Positions 63,212 to 64,000 of a stretch of DNA of 64,000 bases are shown here, in pieces. Position numbers and translations under genes: made by a program. This DNA comes from JAABVY01 sp964496505 (GTDB lineage Bacteria > Zixibacteria > MSB-5A5 > JAABVY01). The DNA lies in assembly GCA_964496505.1 (NCBI GenBank), contig CAZBZV010000010.1, positions 9,553 to 73,552 on the forward strand, in the 5' to 3' direction. Position 1 is the stretch's first letter, and the number at the start of each line of letters is the position of its first letter. Below the pieces are notes generated by a model that saw only the letters and a list, made by a program, of their open reading frames with translations, searched no databases and was not told the DNA's origin.

Positions 63212-64000
63212 TTAACTGGTCTCCAGTATTTTCAGTATAAACAGCGCTTTCCAGTCGATCATCAGATAGACTATTGCCGCGAGTATCAGGACAATAATTA
63301 TGACTTTCAGGAAATCCTGTCCCTTAAGCGAGCCGAGCATCTTTGGCTCGCCCGAGAGATAGGCCGAGGCGGCATATAATTCCTCGCCCATCAATGTAAA
63401 GTCGCAGGCGGCAATGAAAAACGGCAGCTGCTCGGGATTAGCGGTTCCGGAGATTTGGATTGCCCCGGTCAGATTGCCTGTCTCGGCCAGGAGCAGGGAT
63501 TCTGCGTAAAATGCGCCCATAAAGATATTGGCGGCAGGTTTTATACGAGTCATAATACCGTTAACCGCCGCCGCCAGTGCAAACTGTGATCCGGCCACAT
63601 ACTGCACCATTGAATCGTTATAAAGCTCTTTTTTGCCGGCATTGACATAGGCATCCTTGACAATCTCCTGGGCCGCAGCCATAACCACCGGATACTGCAC
63701 GGTCACCAGAAGACCGGCCTCATATTCGGCTGTATATGAGGCCACCCGTCCGAGGATCGAAAGTCCGGCTATTGTCTGAATCTCGCTGACTTCCTGAATG
63801 CCGGGTATAAAAAGCACCGGCTTGCCCATCTCGGTCGCCCGTCCAACCGCATCATCCATAGCATCCAGGCCGGAAAGCTTGCGAATGAAAAGCGGACGAC
63901 CCATTTGAGCCAGGCGGATGTAGATCAATACGGCCGCCGCGAAAATTATCAATAGAACTAATGTGTTAATTCTGTCGGTGCGAAACCATGAAGCCCCTTC
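63212..64000 (-). CDS. Uncharacterised DUF6754-like membrane protein (cluster gene 1), start beyond window
   Basis: The frame is open to the right edge (263 codons); a TTG at 63952 is internal because the coding sense continues upstream through another hydrophobic stretch. N-terminal TM (LVLLIIFAAAVLIYIRL), a soluble domain with MGKPVLFIPGIQEVSEIQTIAGLSILG and PVVMAAAQEIVKDAY, and a C-terminal TM (FLKVIIIVLILAAIVYLMI). It resembles proteins I recall as DUF6754, of unknown function. The ATG-less neighbour junctions (0 to 4 bp) mark one operon. Confidence 0.75.
   Translation of the reverse strand, partial: EGASWFRTDRINTLVLLIIFAAAVLIYIRLAQMGRPLFIRKLSGLDAMDDAVGRATEMGKPVLFIPGIQEVSEIQTIAGLSILGRVASYTAEYEAGLLVTVQYPVVMAAAQEIVKDAYVNAGKKELYNDSMVQYVAGSQFALAAAVNGIMTRIKPAANIFMGAFYAESLLLAETGNLTGAIQISGTANPEQLPFFIAACDFTLMGEELYAASAYLSGEPKMLGSLKGQDFLKVIIIVLILAAIVYLMIDWKALFILKILETS

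Noticed and set aside
1..64000. tRNA, rRNA, CRISPR, prophage or transposase genes
   Set aside because: I looked for cloverleaf-like stretches, regularly spaced repeats and integrase or transposase motifs and found none I could support; weak RNA genes could still be missed without a covariance search.

Overview
The window looks like chromosomal DNA of a Gram-negative, diderm bacterium of the FCB superphylum, most probably an uncultured lineage such as Zixibacteria. The placement is inferred from gene content and was not tested by phylogeny. The signs are a PorU-type sortase next to a PorV-like barrel (type IX secretion), secreted proteins ending in NPF...NG.Y.....K type sorting domains, an LPS-export permease (LptF/LptG), and a ferredoxin-dependent 2-oxoglutarate oxidoreductase in place of a lipoamide dehydrogenase complex. 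Base composition is moderate and even, and I see no phage, plasmid, IS transposase, CRISPR array, rRNA or tRNA. One run of 10 N (55639-55648) marks a draft-assembly gap inside a gene.

Layout. 1-9.4 kb (minus strand): PorU -> PorV-like barrel with an inserted beta-propeller -> M6 metalloprotease, a secretion and proteolysis locus behind a 170-nt leader that can fold as an attenuator. 9.9-15.8 kb: a PHA-type regulator fused to a phasin-like coiled coil, two single-domain receivers, a nitrilase-family hydrolase, a PAS histidine kinase and a DHA2 drug-efflux pump. 16.2-29.4 kb: fourteen tightly packed minus-strand genes ending at a strong terminator: cPGS-like GTPase, carbamate kinase, CCA-adding enzyme, sucC, a very acidic protein, sucD with a lysine-rich tail, korDABC, ndk, a LarA-family racemase, mdh and icd. 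This covers the lower half of the TCA cycle. 29.7-33.4 kb (plus strand): L-asparaginase with a leaderless promoter, tryptophanase, and an MBL-fold hydrolase, separated by palindromes and a MITE-like repeat. 33.4-36.4 kb: a second, diverged succinyl-CoA-synthetase-like pair, an FMN-barrel protein and a small unknown protein.

36.5-43.7 kb: secreted subtilisin, PspC and LiaF-like envelope-stress proteins, an exported isoaspartyl methyltransferase lipoprotein, an ECF sigma/anti-sigma pair and holA. 43.8-54.7 kb: a degenerate RNase H-like protein, dGTPase, three envelope proteins (PorV-like, lamin-tail, outer-membrane barrel), a sigma-54 activator, RNase R, MreB and a YhaM-type exonuclease. 54.8-57.4 kb (plus strand): what appears to be one LptF-LptG fusion gene, interrupted by the N-gap. 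57.5-61.0 kb: ahcY, metK and a sugar-nucleotide pyrophosphorylase. 61.1-64 kb: four overlapping or abutting membrane-protein genes of unknown function, running off the right edge.

The most unusual signals are the sucC / acidic protein / Lys-tailed sucD arrangement (two oppositely charged, probably disordered polypeptides within one TCA operon), the LptF-LptG fusion, the PorV barrel carrying propeller and LysM-like segments, the autoregulatory-looking leaderless promoter of the PHA regulator, and the uncharacterised four-gene membrane cluster. All functional statements rest on reading the sequence and family knowledge. No database search was run.
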